Source of the DNA: an uncultured Oscillatoriales cyanobacterium
GTDB lineage: Bacteria; Cyanobacteriota; Cyanobacteriia; Cyanobacteriales; Microcoleaceae
Direction: 5' to 3'
Assembly (NCBI GenBank): GCA_903893625.1
Contig: CAITND010000050.1
Location: forward strand, 1-51,343
Length of the DNA stretch: 51,343 bases
The notes under the pieces were generated by a model. The model saw only the letters and a program-made list of their open reading frames with translations, did no database searches and had not been told where the DNA came from. Positions 19,440 to 28,323 of the stretch are shown here, piece by piece; position 1 is the first letter of the stretch; every line of letters begins with the position of its first letter. A program made the position numbers and the translations under genes.

Positions 19440-19859
19440 TCATCCAAAGATTTTATAATAATTGGGATCTTTTTTAATAAAAATTCTCAGTCTAAATAAT
19501 CGATAATAAAACACAACCTGTTTACTTAGTTTATTGTTGATTTTCTCCCAAAGGGAACGTTGGGGATATTCAATCTGTTTATGAATGTCGAAGTAAATTT
19601 GTGTGTCCTCAAGATTGGATTGCCCATTTTTGATTCTTACTCGTTCAATATTATCCTTAAAAAATGGGAATTTGTCTTCGCGGCAAAAATCAAATGTCAT
19701 CCCAATTCGAGCCGCAGCTAGCCCCATAGCATAACCCTCCCCATGATAGATTCCTTGCATTTCAAAAAAGTAAGAAATTGTCTGCCAAAGTTCAAAAAAA
19801 TCCCCTTCTAATCCATTCTGTCTCTTCATGACAAACATAAACTCGTGAAGCCACTTCAC
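19440..19859 (-). CDS. hypothetical protein, 139 aa
   Basis: I do not recognise this protein. It is rich in aromatic and charged residues, with a segment around EGYAMGLAAARIGMTFDFCRED (about residues 40-62) and a basic C-terminus (FYYRLFRLRIFIKKDPNYYK). There is no signal peptide. Possible starts are Met1, Met8 and Met11. It could be a fragment of a larger gene or an unrelated small gene. It lies divergently 51 bp from the SDR gene. The 140 bp before it (19300-19439) hold nothing I can identify. Confidence 0.4.
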   Translation of the reverse strand: MKWLHEFMFVMKRQNGLEGDFFELWQTISYFFEMQGIYHGEGYAMGLAAARIGMTFDFCREDKFPFFKDNIERVRIKNGQSNLEDTQIYFDIHKQIEYPQRSLWEKINNKLSKQVVFYYRLFRLRIFIKKDPNYYKIFG

Positions 19860-19910
19860 TTGTTTGCGTTACAATAATTGACTAGAAAGTTATTCTAGGA
19901 TTGAAAATTC

Positions 19911-20693
19911 ATGAAAACGGCATTAATTACAGGAGCATCGGTTGGAATTGGGGCGGCGTTTGCGAAGGAACTGGCCTCTCAGAAAATGGATGTGGTTTTA
20001 GTCGCTCGTTCTCAAGATAAATTAGAACAACTAGCGGAACAATTTCAAACTCAATATAATATTAAAGCTCATGTCATTCCTCAAGATTTAACCCAACCCG
20101 GTGCAGTACAAGCTGTGGTTGATGCTATCCAAAAACAAGGATTAACGATTGATTTACTGATTAATAATGCCGGGTTTGGAGATTATGGAGCCTTTGTTGA
20201 TCGACCCCTAGAAAAACAGTTAAGAATGATTCAATTAAATATTCTAGCTCTAGTTGAACTGACTCATTTATTCTTAACAGATATGAAAAAACGCAAGTCG
20301 GGTGCGATTGTTAATGTGGCTTCTATTGCAGGTTATCAACCCTTACCCTATTCCTCTGTTTACTCTGGAACAAAAGCCTTTGTTTTGACGTTTACAGAAG
20401 CATTATGGGCAGAAAATAAAGACTCTGGAGTCAGAATTGTAGTAGTCTGTCCTGGGCCGACAGAATCTAACTTTTTTGTAGAAGCAGAATTCCCCCAAAC
20501 TTTTGCAGGTGCTGGACAAAATTATGCCACGGCGGAGGAAGTTGTTCAAGAGACATTACAAGCGTTAGAAAAAGAGTTTTCAACCTTAGTAACGGGGGGT
20601 TTCAGTAATCAATTTATTGTTAATTTACCTCGATTTTTCCCCAGGGATACGATTGTTAGTCTTGTAGAAAAACAGTTTAAACCGAAAAAATAA
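19911..20693 (+). CDS. short-chain dehydrogenase/reductase
   Basis: The 260-residue SDR has the NAD(P)-binding TGASVGIG (residues 8-15), the NNAG motif (LINNAGFGDYG, about residues 84-94), a catalytic Ser (VNVASIAGY) and YSSVYSGTKAF with the YxxxK pair (about residues 147-157). It is closest in style to the DltE/YqjQ and 3-ketodihydrosphingosine-reductase-like groups, but the substrate is unclear. The last codons and the hairpin after them are duplicated at 23644-23726, evidence that the gene once lay directly next to argC. Confidence 0.88.
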   Translation: MKTALITGASVGIGAAFAKELASQKMDVVLVARSQDKLEQLAEQFQTQYNIKAHVIPQDLTQPGAVQAVVDAIQKQGLTIDLLINNAGFGDYGAFVDRPLEKQLRMIQLNILALVELTHLFLTDMKKRKSGAIVNVASIAGYQPLPYSSVYSGTKAFVLTFTEALWAENKDSGVRIVVVCPGPTESNFFVEAEFPQTFAGAGQNYATAEEVVQETLQALEKEFSTLVTGGFSNQFIVNLPRFFPRDTIVSLVEKQFKPKK

Positions 20694-20696
20694 GTT

Positions 20697-20744
20697 CGTT
20701 GTTGGGCTTTAGCACAAAGATTATAGGGTTAAAGCCCAACAACG
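20697..20744 (+). terminator. CGTTGTTGGGCTTTA hairpin after SDR
   Basis: CGTTGTTGGGCTTTA and TAAAGCCCAACAACG form a 15-bp perfect stem around an 18-nt loop. It is a repeat-type hairpin that can act as a terminator. A near-identical copy (16-bp stem) lies at 23679-23726. Confidence 0.75.
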
Positions 20745-20750
20745 ATTTAT

Positions 20751-20808
20751 GCGGATAAGTGCCGCCTGGTAAGATTTTAACCAGGGGAGAATTGCGATAA
20801 AACGCTTT
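20751..20808 (-). pseudogene. argC: argC fragment left of the island
   Basis: This 58-bp stretch matches argC 23927-23984 at about 53 of 58 positions by eye. On the minus strand it still reads [19 protein letters not shown], a segment of the argC protein near residues 270-290. It is a relic left by the event that put the xisHI/DUF262/HEPN island between SDR and argC. About 195 bp of argC sequence between the hairpin and this fragment are missing compared with the intact copy. Confidence 0.85.
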
Positions 20809-20873
20809 CCAAAAGTCCTACCCTATAGGAAGTAATATGATAACAAAGCGATCGCCCTGTTCTTTAATAACGA

Positions 20874-21293
20874 ATGTCAAGACGTGATAATTTACATTTA
20901 TCCCTGCGTCGCACTCTTGAAAAAGACGGGTGGGCGATTACGGATGACCCTTTAATCTTAGTATTGGAACAAACGCTCTTAAAAGCTGATTTAGGAGCCG
21001 AAAAGTTTTTTGCAGCCGAAAAAGCCGGACGAAAAATTGCTGTAGAAATCAAAGATTTTGACTCTCCTTCAGTCATTAGTGAACTGGAAAAAACGATGGG
21101 GCAACTTCAGCTTTACCAATGGGCTTTGGAGGAGCAAGAACCCGAACGGCAGTTGTTTCTAGCTATTAGTCAAGCCGTCTATATTCGACACTTCCAAAAA
21201 CCAATTTTTCAGATGGCTGTTCAGAGAAATAGAATTAATTTATTAGTTTATCAACCTGAGTGGGAGGCTATTGTTGAATGGATTGCTCATTAA
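20874..21293 (+). CDS. xisH: XisH, fdxN-element excision controlling factor
   Basis: The 139-residue protein matches the XisH family: DGWAITDDPLIL near residues 18-29, LGAEKFFAAEKAGRKIAVEIKDF (40-62) and MGQLQLYQWALEEQ. Glu58-x-Lys60 and Asp39 in this segment look like a restriction-endonuclease-like fold. In heterocystous cyanobacteria XisH is needed, with XisI and the recombinase XisF, for fdxN-element excision. It also occurs widely in non-heterocystous strains, where its role is unknown. It overlaps xisI by 16 bp. Confidence 0.9.
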   Translation: MSRRDNLHLSLRRTLEKDGWAITDDPLILVLEQTLLKADLGAEKFFAAEKAGRKIAVEIKDFDSPSVISELEKTMGQLQLYQWALEEQEPERQLFLAISQAVYIRHFQKPIFQMAVQRNRINLLVYQPEWEAIVEWIAH

Positions 21294-21613
21294 GTTATGC
21301 AGATATTTTGAAAAAAACGCTGCAAGAGGCAACGCAAGCCCAACCTCGCCTACAAGCGATTCAACTTTATCCTGTCTGCGATACTGATTCCGGTCACTTC
21401 CTAATTCTGGCTACAGGTTGGGATAAGCAACACTGGCTCGATACTATTCTATTTCACGCTCGTTTAGTTGATCACCAAATCATTATTGAAGAAGATAACT
21501 TCGAGGAAGGGTTAACCTCTATACTGATTGGTGCAGGTATTCCAGCAGAACATATTATTACTGGCCTTAATTATCAAAGTGCTCCTAGTTTAGTGGTGTC
21601 TCAGGCGGTGTGA
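21278..21613 (+). CDS. xisI: XisI, fdxN-element excision controlling factor
   Basis: The 111-residue protein fits the XisI family, with the typical PVCDTDSGHFLILATGWD (about residues 33-50), VDHQIIIEEDNFEEG and LIGAGIPAEHIITGL segments. It starts inside the end of xisH (16-bp overlap), so the two are translationally linked. No XisF-like recombinase is near, so fdxN excision is not the likely use here. Confidence 0.9.
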   Translation: MDCSLSYADILKKTLQEATQAQPRLQAIQLYPVCDTDSGHFLILATGWDKQHWLDTILFHARLVDHQIIIEEDNFEEGLTSILIGAGIPAEHIITGLNYQSAPSLVVSQAV

Positions 21614-21667
21614 AGTATTTCTGTCTTACCATCCCCAAAACGAATTTCCAGTATGTCTAGTCTTCTA

Positions 21668-22414
21668 CTACAATTTATACTTTTTATTATCAATATAATC
21701 ATCAATGTTTTGCAGCAGATGAGTGAGATACTTAACCACATTTTCTTTATCATCAATCAAGTATCTAAATACTTTTTCGTGATCATCAGCACTGTCACCA
21801 GGCTTTTTCCAAATAATTTCATTTGATGCGTCACAAAATGAAACATTTCCATGAGCTAAATCGCATCGTATCTTAACTACAAAGTTAAGGATGTCATCTA
21901 TTTCTTTGTCAGGAACTCCTAGCCTCCCGTGAAAACCATACATATCTATAAGTTTCTTGATGGTCTTAGCGTCTAGGTTGCCGGATATGGGAATATTATT
22001 TGGATCTAATATAACTATTTCATCCTCTATAACTGATCTAATTGTATCTTGAAGATTATTCGCTATAGTTTCCTTTTTAATATTGGAATCTATGAAGCTT
22101 TTGCTTTGATCATTTAATAACCATAACTTCTGAATTTTTTCACTTAAATCTCGGTAAGTTAGCTGATCAATTAAAATCGCATCATGGATTGCAATTATCC
22201 CATTCCTAATCGAAGATTCAATTAAGTTGTATAAAAGTAAATAGCAATGAGATTTCAGGATTTTCTGAAGATCGCTATCTACTTTGTACTCACCTGATGG
22301 AAAAATGATTGAGTTCGTAGAAAAAGGCCCCAGGTCCTCAATCCTATCTACCAACTCAAAATATTTATTAATCTCGGCTACTCGCTTGTGAAATTCCCTG
22401 ATGAAATCTTTCAT
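21668..22414 (-). CDS. HEPN-domain protein (MAE_28990/MAE_18760 type), putative RNase
   Basis: The 248-residue protein has the layout of MAE_28990-like HEPN proteins. An N-terminal helical part contains NLIESSIRNGIIAIHD (about residues 63-78). The C-terminal part carries the RNase signature Rx4H at residues 183-188 (KIRCDLAHGN). HEPN proteins with this motif are metal-independent RNases found in toxin-antitoxin and anti-phage systems. It overlaps the DUF262 gene by 4 bp (ATGA), so the two form a module. It is likely the toxic effector and DUF262 the sensor or regulator; that division is inference. Confidence 0.8.
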   Translation of the reverse strand: MKDFIREFHKRVAEINKYFELVDRIEDLGPFSTNSIIFPSGEYKVDSDLQKILKSHCYLLLYNLIESSIRNGIIAIHDAILIDQLTYRDLSEKIQKLWLLNDQSKSFIDSNIKKETIANNLQDTIRSVIEDEIVILDPNNIPISGNLDAKTIKKLIDMYGFHGRLGVPDKEIDDILNFVVKIRCDLAHGNVSFCDASNEIIWKKPGDSADDHEKVFRYLIDDKENVVKYLTHLLQNIDDYIDNKKYKL

Positions 22415-23535
22415 AGACTGTGCTTAAGCAGGCTATCTTTAACATAGTCAATTCTCTGCCTCATATTCTCAGGCTTATGGGTTTGGTAGCGACCAATAGG
22501 AATGCGGAAAGAATCTGTCTGAGTATTTTTCTCCCCAGTTTGCCATAACCTGTTAATGACTAAATCAGATTTTTCCTTAAGAGCGAGGTGAGAACCAACT
22601 GAAATAGCCTCAAAGTAAGGGCGCGAAGTTGCATCGGAATCATGATATTTCTTGAATCCACTTGGGAATGTTTTTTCTATAAAAACTAACATTTGTTCAA
22701 AATCATACAGTTTTTGGCTTTTTTCTTCATTTGTAAAATTGATATTTTTCCAAATCACATATTCGTCGAGAAATCTAGCTACTCCTGTTCGATCAAGGTC
22801 GAGATAACTTTTTACATTAGAAAGACAAAAATCTGGATAGGTTTCCGAAAATGCAAAAAATCTTAGCACAAGTTCAGCTTCTTCATTCCTGTTCTGAAAA
22901 TATCTATAAATCGGACAGAGCTTGATCAGTGTTTCATTTTCTGCACATTCAAAGACAAAATCAATAAAATCACCTCTGTATACTCCTTTCCTCATCTCCA
23001 TAGGAGTTAGGTCAAGGCTACTGGTATTGATTCGGTCAAACATATCATTTCTTACTCTTTCATTGGCTTTGTCTGAAAGAACAATCATTCTAATAGGAGT
23101 ATTCTTAAACTTTCTCTGGCGTGATGGTACAAAATCTTTAAAGTAAAAACCGTTCAAGGAATCTAATGTTCTCAAGTTGGTTAATCGCAACTGGTTTCTG
23201 AGAAAAGCTGCAAGAGTTCTAACTCTTTGAGAGCCATCAACAATTTCTAGCTTTCCAGATTCTTTAATTTCAGCCACGAAAAGCAGAGGGATGGGCAAAC
23301 CGAGAATAATAGATTCAATTAATCTGGATTGACGATTAATATCCCATACAAACTCTCTTTGATACTCAGGTACATAAATTTCGCTGAGATCGTCATCATC
23401 ATCATCCTTCTCTAAGTATTTATTGACGATGATCTCTATTGTAAATTCTCTAGTATCATAGTCAATTTCTTGCCTTCTATCCTCAATTTGTTGTTCTGCG
23501 GCAGTAATTCTGTCTTGCTGAATTGCTTTAACCAT
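22411..23535 (-). CDS. DUF262 (GmrS/ParB-like) protein
   Basis: The 374-residue protein has the DUF262 N-terminal domain: YVPEYQREFVWDINRQSRLIES (about residues 54-75), GLPIPLLFVAE and the diagnostic EIVDGSQRVRTLAAF with DGSQR at 100-104. This domain resembles the nucleotide-binding and hydrolysing half of GmrSD. The GmrD-type HNH nuclease domain is not present; the partner here is a HEPN protein. It is the first gene of a two-gene operon inside an inserted island. I saw no HIP1 octamers in it. Asp-rich residues 44-49 are an odd acidic patch. Confidence 0.85.
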   Translation of the reverse strand: MVKAIQQDRITAAEQQIEDRRQEIDYDTREFTIEIIVNKYLEKDDDDDDLSEIYVPEYQREFVWDINRQSRLIESIILGLPIPLLFVAEIKESGKLEIVDGSQRVRTLAAFLRNQLRLTNLRTLDSLNGFYFKDFVPSRQRKFKNTPIRMIVLSDKANERVRNDMFDRINTSSLDLTPMEMRKGVYRGDFIDFVFECAENETLIKLCPIYRYFQNRNEEAELVLRFFAFSETYPDFCLSNVKSYLDLDRTGVARFLDEYVIWKNINFTNEEKSQKLYDFEQMLVFIEKTFPSGFKKYHDSDATSRPYFEAISVGSHLALKEKSDLVINRLWQTGEKNTQTDSFRIPIGRYQTHKPENMRQRIDYVKDSLLKHSL

Positions 23536-23643
23536 AAGACCTCGCGCTTCATTGAAACAGTCATTTTCAAGATTATAGCCAAATCATGAAAATATTACAA
23601 CAGATATTAAAAAACGGGGTTCAGGTGCAATTGTTATATGGTA

Positions 23644-23726
23644 TTGTAAAAAAACAGTTTAAACCGAAAAAATAAGTTCGTTGTTGGGCTTTAGCATAAA
23701 GATCGGAGGGCTAAAGCCCAACAACG
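23644..23726 (+). repeat. duplicated SDR tail plus hairpin
   Basis: This 83-bp stretch repeats 20662-20744 with about 77 identical positions by eye. It contains the last codons and stop of the SDR gene and the CGTTGTTGGGC hairpin. It now lies immediately downstream of argC, forming the right flank of the island. A degenerate extension to the left (about 23609-23643) also resembles SDR sequence. Confidence 0.9.
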
Positions 23727-23732
23727 TATGAC

Positions 23733-24794
23733 TTAAGGATAGAAACACAATTGCGGTAAGCCTAATGTTTCTTGCCAACCCATCATAATATTCATACACT
23801 GCACTCCTTGTCCTGCTTGACCTTTAATTAAGTTATCAATAGCCGACATTACAATCACTCGTCCGGTGCGTTGATCAACTTCAATTCCTAAATAACAAAG
23901 ATTAGTTCCGCAAGCCCATTTTGTTTGGGGATAGGTGCCACCAGGTAAGATTTTCACCAGGGGAGAATTGCGATAAAACGCTTTATAAATGGTAATTAAA
24001 TCTTCTCGAACTAACCCTGGATCTCGTAAAGTTGCATAAACAGTTGCTAAAATTCCCCTGACCATTGGCATTAAATGGGGAGTAAATTGGACTAAAATAT
24101 CATGTCCGGCTAAATCACTACAAATTTCTTCAATTTCCGGGGTATGACGATGATGACCCCCGACGCTATAAGCACCGACCGAACTATCAGCTTCGGCTAA
24201 TAACATATTAACTTTAGCCTGTCTACCGCCCCCAGAAGTTCCTGATTTAGCATCAATAATAGCGGTATCAGGATCAACTAATCCCTGTTTTAATAGGGGT
24301 GCAAGGGCTAATAAACTGGCGGTGACATAACAGCCTGCACAACCAACTAATTGCGCCGTAGAAAGGCGATCGCGATACAATTCAGGTAAGCCATAAACGG
24401 CCGTTGCTGCGATGGCTTGATCCGTGCGTTCTCCCCCATACCATTTTTTATAAATGTCTAAATTAGAAAACCGATAATCCGCCGATAAATCTAATACTTT
24501 ACATCCTTTTTCTATTAATTGTGGTGCCATTGTATAGGCTAAATTATTAGGTAGGGATAGAAAGACAATTTGACATTTAGAGGCTATTTTATCAATATCA
24601 ATAGGTTCGATCACTAAATCCACACATTCATTCAAATGGGGATAGAGGCTACAAAAGGGTTTTCCGGCGCTACTATCCCCGCCTAAATAAGCAATTCTGA
24701 CCAGGGGATGATCCTGTAATAAACGCACCAACTGCACGCCACCATAGCCCGATGCCCCCACAATACCGACGGGAATCCGTTCTGCATTAACCAT
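23733..24794 (-). CDS. argC: N-acetyl-gamma-glutamyl-phosphate reductase ArgC
   Basis: The 353-residue enzyme catalyses the NADPH-dependent third step of arginine synthesis. The NADP loop is [14 protein letters not shown] (about residues 13-26). The catalytic cysteine lies in [11 protein letters not shown] (about residues 150-160), and [12 protein letters not shown] is the substrate-binding loop. Length and motifs are complete. It converges on the SDR gene, from which it is separated by the inserted island. A fragment of its own sequence lies at 20751-20808. Confidence 0.95.
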   Translation of the reverse strand: MVNAERIPVGIVGASGYGGVQLVRLLQDHPLVRIAYLGGDSSAGKPFCSLYPHLNECVDLVIEPIDIDKIASKCQIVFLSLPNNLAYTMAPQLIEKGCKVLDLSADYRFSNLDIYKKWYGGERTDQAIAATAVYGLPELYRDRLSTAQLVGCAGCYVTASLLALAPLLKQGLVDPDTAIIDAKSGTSGGGRQAKVNMLLAEADSSVGAYSVGGHHRHTPEIEEICSDLAGHDILVQFTPHLMPMVRGILATVYATLRDPGLVREDLITIYKAFYRNSPLVKILPGGTYPQTKWACGTNLCYLGIEVDQRTGRVIVMSAIDNLIKGQAGQGVQCMNIMMGWQETLGLPQLCFYP

Positions 24795-24890
24795 ATTACC
24801 TAACTCCTAGAAAAATGACCTAACTTTTGCTGCATGATAGCGGATTCTGGAAAAATTTGGAAAACTGTTTTGAACTTTCTCTGGGATCTC

Positions 24891-26084
24891 TCAAACTCGA
24901 AAACCCATTTCCCCTAGTTCCTGACGCAAACGTTTGGCTTCTGGGGAGTTATTTTGTTCGTGTAATTCTATGGCGGCTTTAAACATCATTGAGCTATCGT
25001 TTAGTTGACCAATTTGTAGTAATAGGACTCCTAAATTTTGGAAGGTTTCGGCTGAGTTGGGATTGAGTTCTAGGGCTTTTTGATAGGCGGCGATCGCTTC
25101 TCGATAGGCTCCCATTTCTCTCAAGGTCATGCCTAAATTATAATAGGCGATCGCTAAACTTGGATCAATTTCTATGGCGGTTTGATAAGCAATTTTCGCC
25201 GATTCTAGTTCTCCTTCTTGTTTGAAAATATTGCCTAAATTATTATAGGCTCCTAGCTTTAATTGTGGTAAGATATTAATATCAACTGCTGTTTGATAAT
25301 GCTGTTTTGCTAGGGTAAATTGTCCTTGTTTACTATAGGCTATACCCAAATGATAATGGAGTTCATATAAAACCCCATCTTCTCCATTACTCTCTTGAGA
25401 TAATCCTAATTTTAATAGTTCAATTCCGCGCTCTAAGTCGCCTATTTCGACGTATAAAGCCCCCAATTTACTCGCAGCATAGGCATCCGTTGGATGTTCT
25501 GCTAAGTAACGCTCCATTGCTGTTTTTGCCAGTTGCCATTTATTCCGTTTGGCGATCGCTTCGGCTTGGTATCCATCATGTAAAATAGAAACCTGGGGTA
25601 ATGTTCCAATTTTCCATTGGGGTTTTTGGCGGATTAATTCGGTAATACTATCATCCACCATTGCATGATAGGGACGAGAAAAACATATTTGGGGATGATT
25701 TCTAAATAATCGAGACACCAAAGAATAGGGAGATTGACTCGCGCCAATTTCTTGTCGAATTAAGTTAACGACAATTAAATTACGGTTTTGCATCATTTGA
25801 TGCAGTTGTTCCCCCATTCCAGGTGCTAATATTTCATCCGCATCTAAGACTAAAATCCATTGTCCCGTTGCATAACTTAACGTTGCATTTCTAGCTTTAG
25901 CAAAATCATCACACCAGTCAAAGGAATGGACTTTCGCACCAAATTGTTGAGCAATTTTAGGGGTTTTATCCGTTGAACCCGTATCTACAATAATAATCTC
26001 ATCAACAATGCCTTTAACACTGCTTAAACATTTGGCTAAAGTCTCCTCTTCATTTTTAACAATCATGCAAAGGCTTAATTTCAT
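24891..26084 (-). CDS. family 2 glycosyltransferase fused to TPR repeats
   Basis: The 397-residue protein has an N-terminal GT-A domain: MKLSLCMIVKNEEETLAKCL, IIIVDTGSTDKT (about residues 32-43) and VLDADEIL (about residues 79-86), the DxD-like metal site. From about residue 165 onward it has TPR units, the clearest at AYNNLGNIFKQEGELESAK, AYYNLGMTLREMGAYREA and TFQNLGVLLLQIGQL. The fusion is common in cyanobacteria and often transfers sugars to proteins or peptides. It lies upstream of argC on the minus strand. Confidence 0.88.
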   Translation of the reverse strand: MKLSLCMIVKNEEETLAKCLSSVKGIVDEIIIVDTGSTDKTPKIAQQFGAKVHSFDWCDDFAKARNATLSYATGQWILVLDADEILAPGMGEQLHQMMQNRNLIVVNLIRQEIGASQSPYSLVSRLFRNHPQICFSRPYHAMVDDSITELIRQKPQWKIGTLPQVSILHDGYQAEAIAKRNKWQLAKTAMERYLAEHPTDAYAASKLGALYVEIGDLERGIELLKLGLSQESNGEDGVLYELHYHLGIAYSKQGQFTLAKQHYQTAVDINILPQLKLGAYNNLGNIFKQEGELESAKIAYQTAIEIDPSLAIAYYNLGMTLREMGAYREAIAAYQKALELNPNSAETFQNLGVLLLQIGQLNDSSMMFKAAIELHEQNNSPEAKRLRQELGEMGFRV

Positions 26085-26129
26085 AACAGGAAACTATCTT
26101 TATTTGGTGCAATTGAGATCAATTTTACC

Positions 26130-26735
26130 TTATTGGGGTAAGATTAGAACTTGATCAATGATATGAATCACCCCATTACTCGCAGGAATGTCAGAATCAA
26201 TCACTGTTGCATTTCCGACCTGAATTTTATGATTATTTGTTTTAATCGTAACAGCATCTCCTTCTAATGTTTTGAGTTCTCCTGATTTTAACTCCGTTGA
26301 CATGACTTTCCCCGGAATGACATGATATTCTAATAATTCAGTAAATTGATTCAGATTTTTCGATTTCAGAATCGCATCTAAAATTTGTTGGGGTAATTTT
26401 GCTAAAGCTTCATCCGTTGGGGCAAAAATTGTAAAATCCCCCTGTTTTAAAGCATCTAATAAGCCAATAGATTGCAAAATCATCCCTAAGATTTTAAAAC
26501 GCTCATCTGCTAAAATAACAGTAGCTAAATCTCCCACCACACTTTGAACCACTTTCGGAGAAATCGCCACTTTAGTTAAATCTGGGTGAGGTTGACGACA
26601 AATCAGTTTTGAAGTGGGAGACATCTGAACTTCTGCGGCAATAACGGGGGAAATCGTTCCTAAAGTTAGGATACTCAAAATACTAATAAGTCCTACCCGT
26701 TTACCTGAGTTTTGATATTCTGTTAAATTGTTCAT
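26130..26735 (-). CDS. secreted fasciclin-domain protein
   Basis: The 201-residue protein has an N-terminal signal or anchor (VGLISILSILTLGTISPVIAAE, about residues 14-35). One FAS1 domain follows, with [24 protein letters not shown], the LLEYHVIPGKVMS motif and the terminal GVIHIIDQVL. FAS1 domains mediate extracellular adhesion. It is a tandem paralogue of the next gene, and the two differ chiefly at the N-terminus, which here contains the linker CRQPHPDLTKV. Confidence 0.9.
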   Translation of the reverse strand: MNNLTEYQNSGKRVGLISILSILTLGTISPVIAAEVQMSPTSKLICRQPHPDLTKVAISPKVVQSVVGDLATVILADERFKILGMILQSIGLLDALKQGDFTIFAPTDEALAKLPQQILDAILKSKNLNQFTELLEYHVIPGKVMSTELKSGELKTLEGDAVTIKTNNHKIQVGNATVIDSDIPASNGVIHIIDQVLILPQ

Positions 26736-26762
26736 GATTAAATCCTCTCTAAAGTGTCAAAA

Positions 26763-27323
26763 TTAGTTGGGTAAAATCACTGTATCAATCACATGAATCA
26801 CCCCATTACTAGCCGGAACATCAGCTTTAATTACCGTTGCATTATCGATTTTTACCGATGCACCCACTTGCACATTAATGGTATCTCCTTCTAGGGTTTC
26901 AACTTCCCCTGATTTGAGGTCAGTTGACAATAGTTTTCCGGGAACAACATGATAGGTCAAAATCTTGACTAATTGGGCTTTATTCTCCGGTTTGAGTAAT
27001 TCTTCTAAAGTCCCTGGAGCCAGTGCCGAAAACGCTTTATCCGTCGGTGCAAATATCGTAAATGGCCCTTCTCCTTTTAGGGTATCCACTAAATCAGCCG
27101 CTTGCAAGGCTTGGGTCAAAATTGTAAACTCACCCGCACTCACCACCGTATCAACAATATCCAGGGAAGTTGTAGCCGGAATTTGGGCAATTTTGACGGA
27201 GTTTGTTACAGTGTTAGGGTAAAGTTGCGCTTCAACGGGCAAACTCCCCAATAGTGTCACCCCAACAACACCCAAAAATGCAGTTATTTGTTTCAATTTT
27301 TGAGAATAATTTTGAATCATCAT
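26763..27323 (-). CDS. secreted fasciclin-domain protein
   Basis: The 186-residue protein has a signal peptide ([20 protein letters not shown], about residues 14-33) and one FAS1 domain: [37 protein letters not shown] and [10 protein letters not shown]. It is transcribed just before its paralogue at 26130 with a 27-bp gap, so the pair is likely an operon born by duplication. Confidence 0.92.
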   Translation of the reverse strand: MMIQNYSQKLKQITAFLGVVGVTLLGSLPVEAQLYPNTVTNSVKIAQIPATTSLDIVDTVVSAGEFTILTQALQAADLVDTLKGEGPFTIFAPTDKAFSALAPGTLEELLKPENKAQLVKILTYHVVPGKLLSTDLKSGEVETLEGDTINVQVGASVKIDNATVIKADVPASNGVIHVIDTVILPN

Positions 27324-27370
27324 AATGGTTATAGAGGTGTCAGTTGTTAGTTGTTAGTTGTCACGGATTT

Positions 27371-27432
27371 GTAGGGGCGGGTTCATCAAGATTGTGGTTA
27401 ATTCAGAAAGATCTAACTGAACCCGCCCGTAC
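27371..27432. repeat. REP-like palindrome with long loop
   Basis: GTAGGGGCGGGTT at 27371 and AACCCGCCCGTAC at 27420-27432 are inverted ends around a 36-bp middle. It is another member of the GGGGCGGG family, with a (TTGTTAG)n heptamer just before it at about 27340-27362. Confidence 0.8.
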
Positions 27433-27460
27433 CCGTCAACAGTCAACAATCAACCAATAC

Positions 27461-28264
27461 CTAACTCCTAGTATTATTATCAAAGTTATAACTTAAAACA
27501 TCAATTATGGGGCTTTGTTTCGGTAAATTATCGGCGGTTAAGGTAATTGTATCGGTTTGTAGAATTTGTATGGGTGTTCCCGCCATTAAGGTTAAAAAAT
27601 TATCAACGGGTTCAATATCACAGGTTGTTGCATCCGCCGCTAAGGTTCGATAATGGGTGGGAATAACAATTCTAGGGTTCAGAAATTCAATGGTTTTTTT
27701 CGCTTCTTCAGGAGTATAGGATTTTGCTCCTCCGCCAACAGGAATTAACATTAAATCAGGACGACCAATTAAAATGCGTTCTTCCATTCCCAAAGGGGCA
27801 GCTAGTGCTCCCAAATGTAAGATTTTAATTCCCGCTTGTTTCCATAACCAAGCGACATTAACGCCAAATCTGCGCCCTTCAAATCGGTCTTTAATCGTGC
27901 GAATTCCTTGAATTTGAATGCCATTAAATTGATAAACACCTGGTTCATATAATAGGGCAGGATTTCCCGTAAATCCTTCTATCACTCCCTCATCTAATAG
28001 GCGACTACTAATTAAGACTAAATCTGTCTTAAATTGTTGCGGACTCCGATAGCCTGTGGTACACCCAATTTGGCGAAAGGGATTGACTAAAACTCTTAAT
28101 CCACCTCCTGTAAATAAAAAGGAAGTATGTCCTAACCATTGGACGGTTAAAGTGTTTTCAGAAGTAGATTGTGCTGAGGATTTTTGCCATTGAGACGTTA
28201 ACCCAGTTGCTAACGTTGTTAATAGCGTCGTCGTTGTTAATTGAATTAATTTTCGCCGTTTCAT
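27461..28264 (-). CDS. metallo-beta-lactamase-fold protein with degenerate active site
   Basis: The 267-residue protein starts with a twin-arginine-like leader (MKRRKLIQLTTTTLL) and should be exported. The fold is UlaG-like: VQWLGHTSFLF (41-51), LRVLVNPF and HLGALAAPLG near residue 130, then PTHYRT near residue 200. The metal motif THxHxDH is missing: residues 85-93 read ISSRLLDEG, keeping only the Asp. The second site HLGD is HLGA. It is probably not a normal zinc hydrolase and may be a pseudoenzyme or binding protein. Confidence 0.8.
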   Translation of the reverse strand: MKRRKLIQLTTTTLLTTLATGLTSQWQKSSAQSTSENTLTVQWLGHTSFLFTGGGLRVLVNPFRQIGCTTGYRSPQQFKTDLVLISSRLLDEGVIEGFTGNPALLYEPGVYQFNGIQIQGIRTIKDRFEGRRFGVNVAWLWKQAGIKILHLGALAAPLGMEERILIGRPDLMLIPVGGGAKSYTPEEAKKTIEFLNPRIVIPTHYRTLAADATTCDIEPVDNFLTLMAGTPIQILQTDTITLTADNLPKQSPIIDVLSYNFDNNTRS

Positions 28265-28323
28265 AATGTTCAGGTTGACGGGGGCAACGAATTAAGGCTA
28301 GGATCAGAGTTTCAACTGAACAA

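Noticed and set aside
20874-21613. An fdxN-type excision element
   Set aside because: No recombinase, nif gene or matching att sites are visible; only the accessory factors are present.
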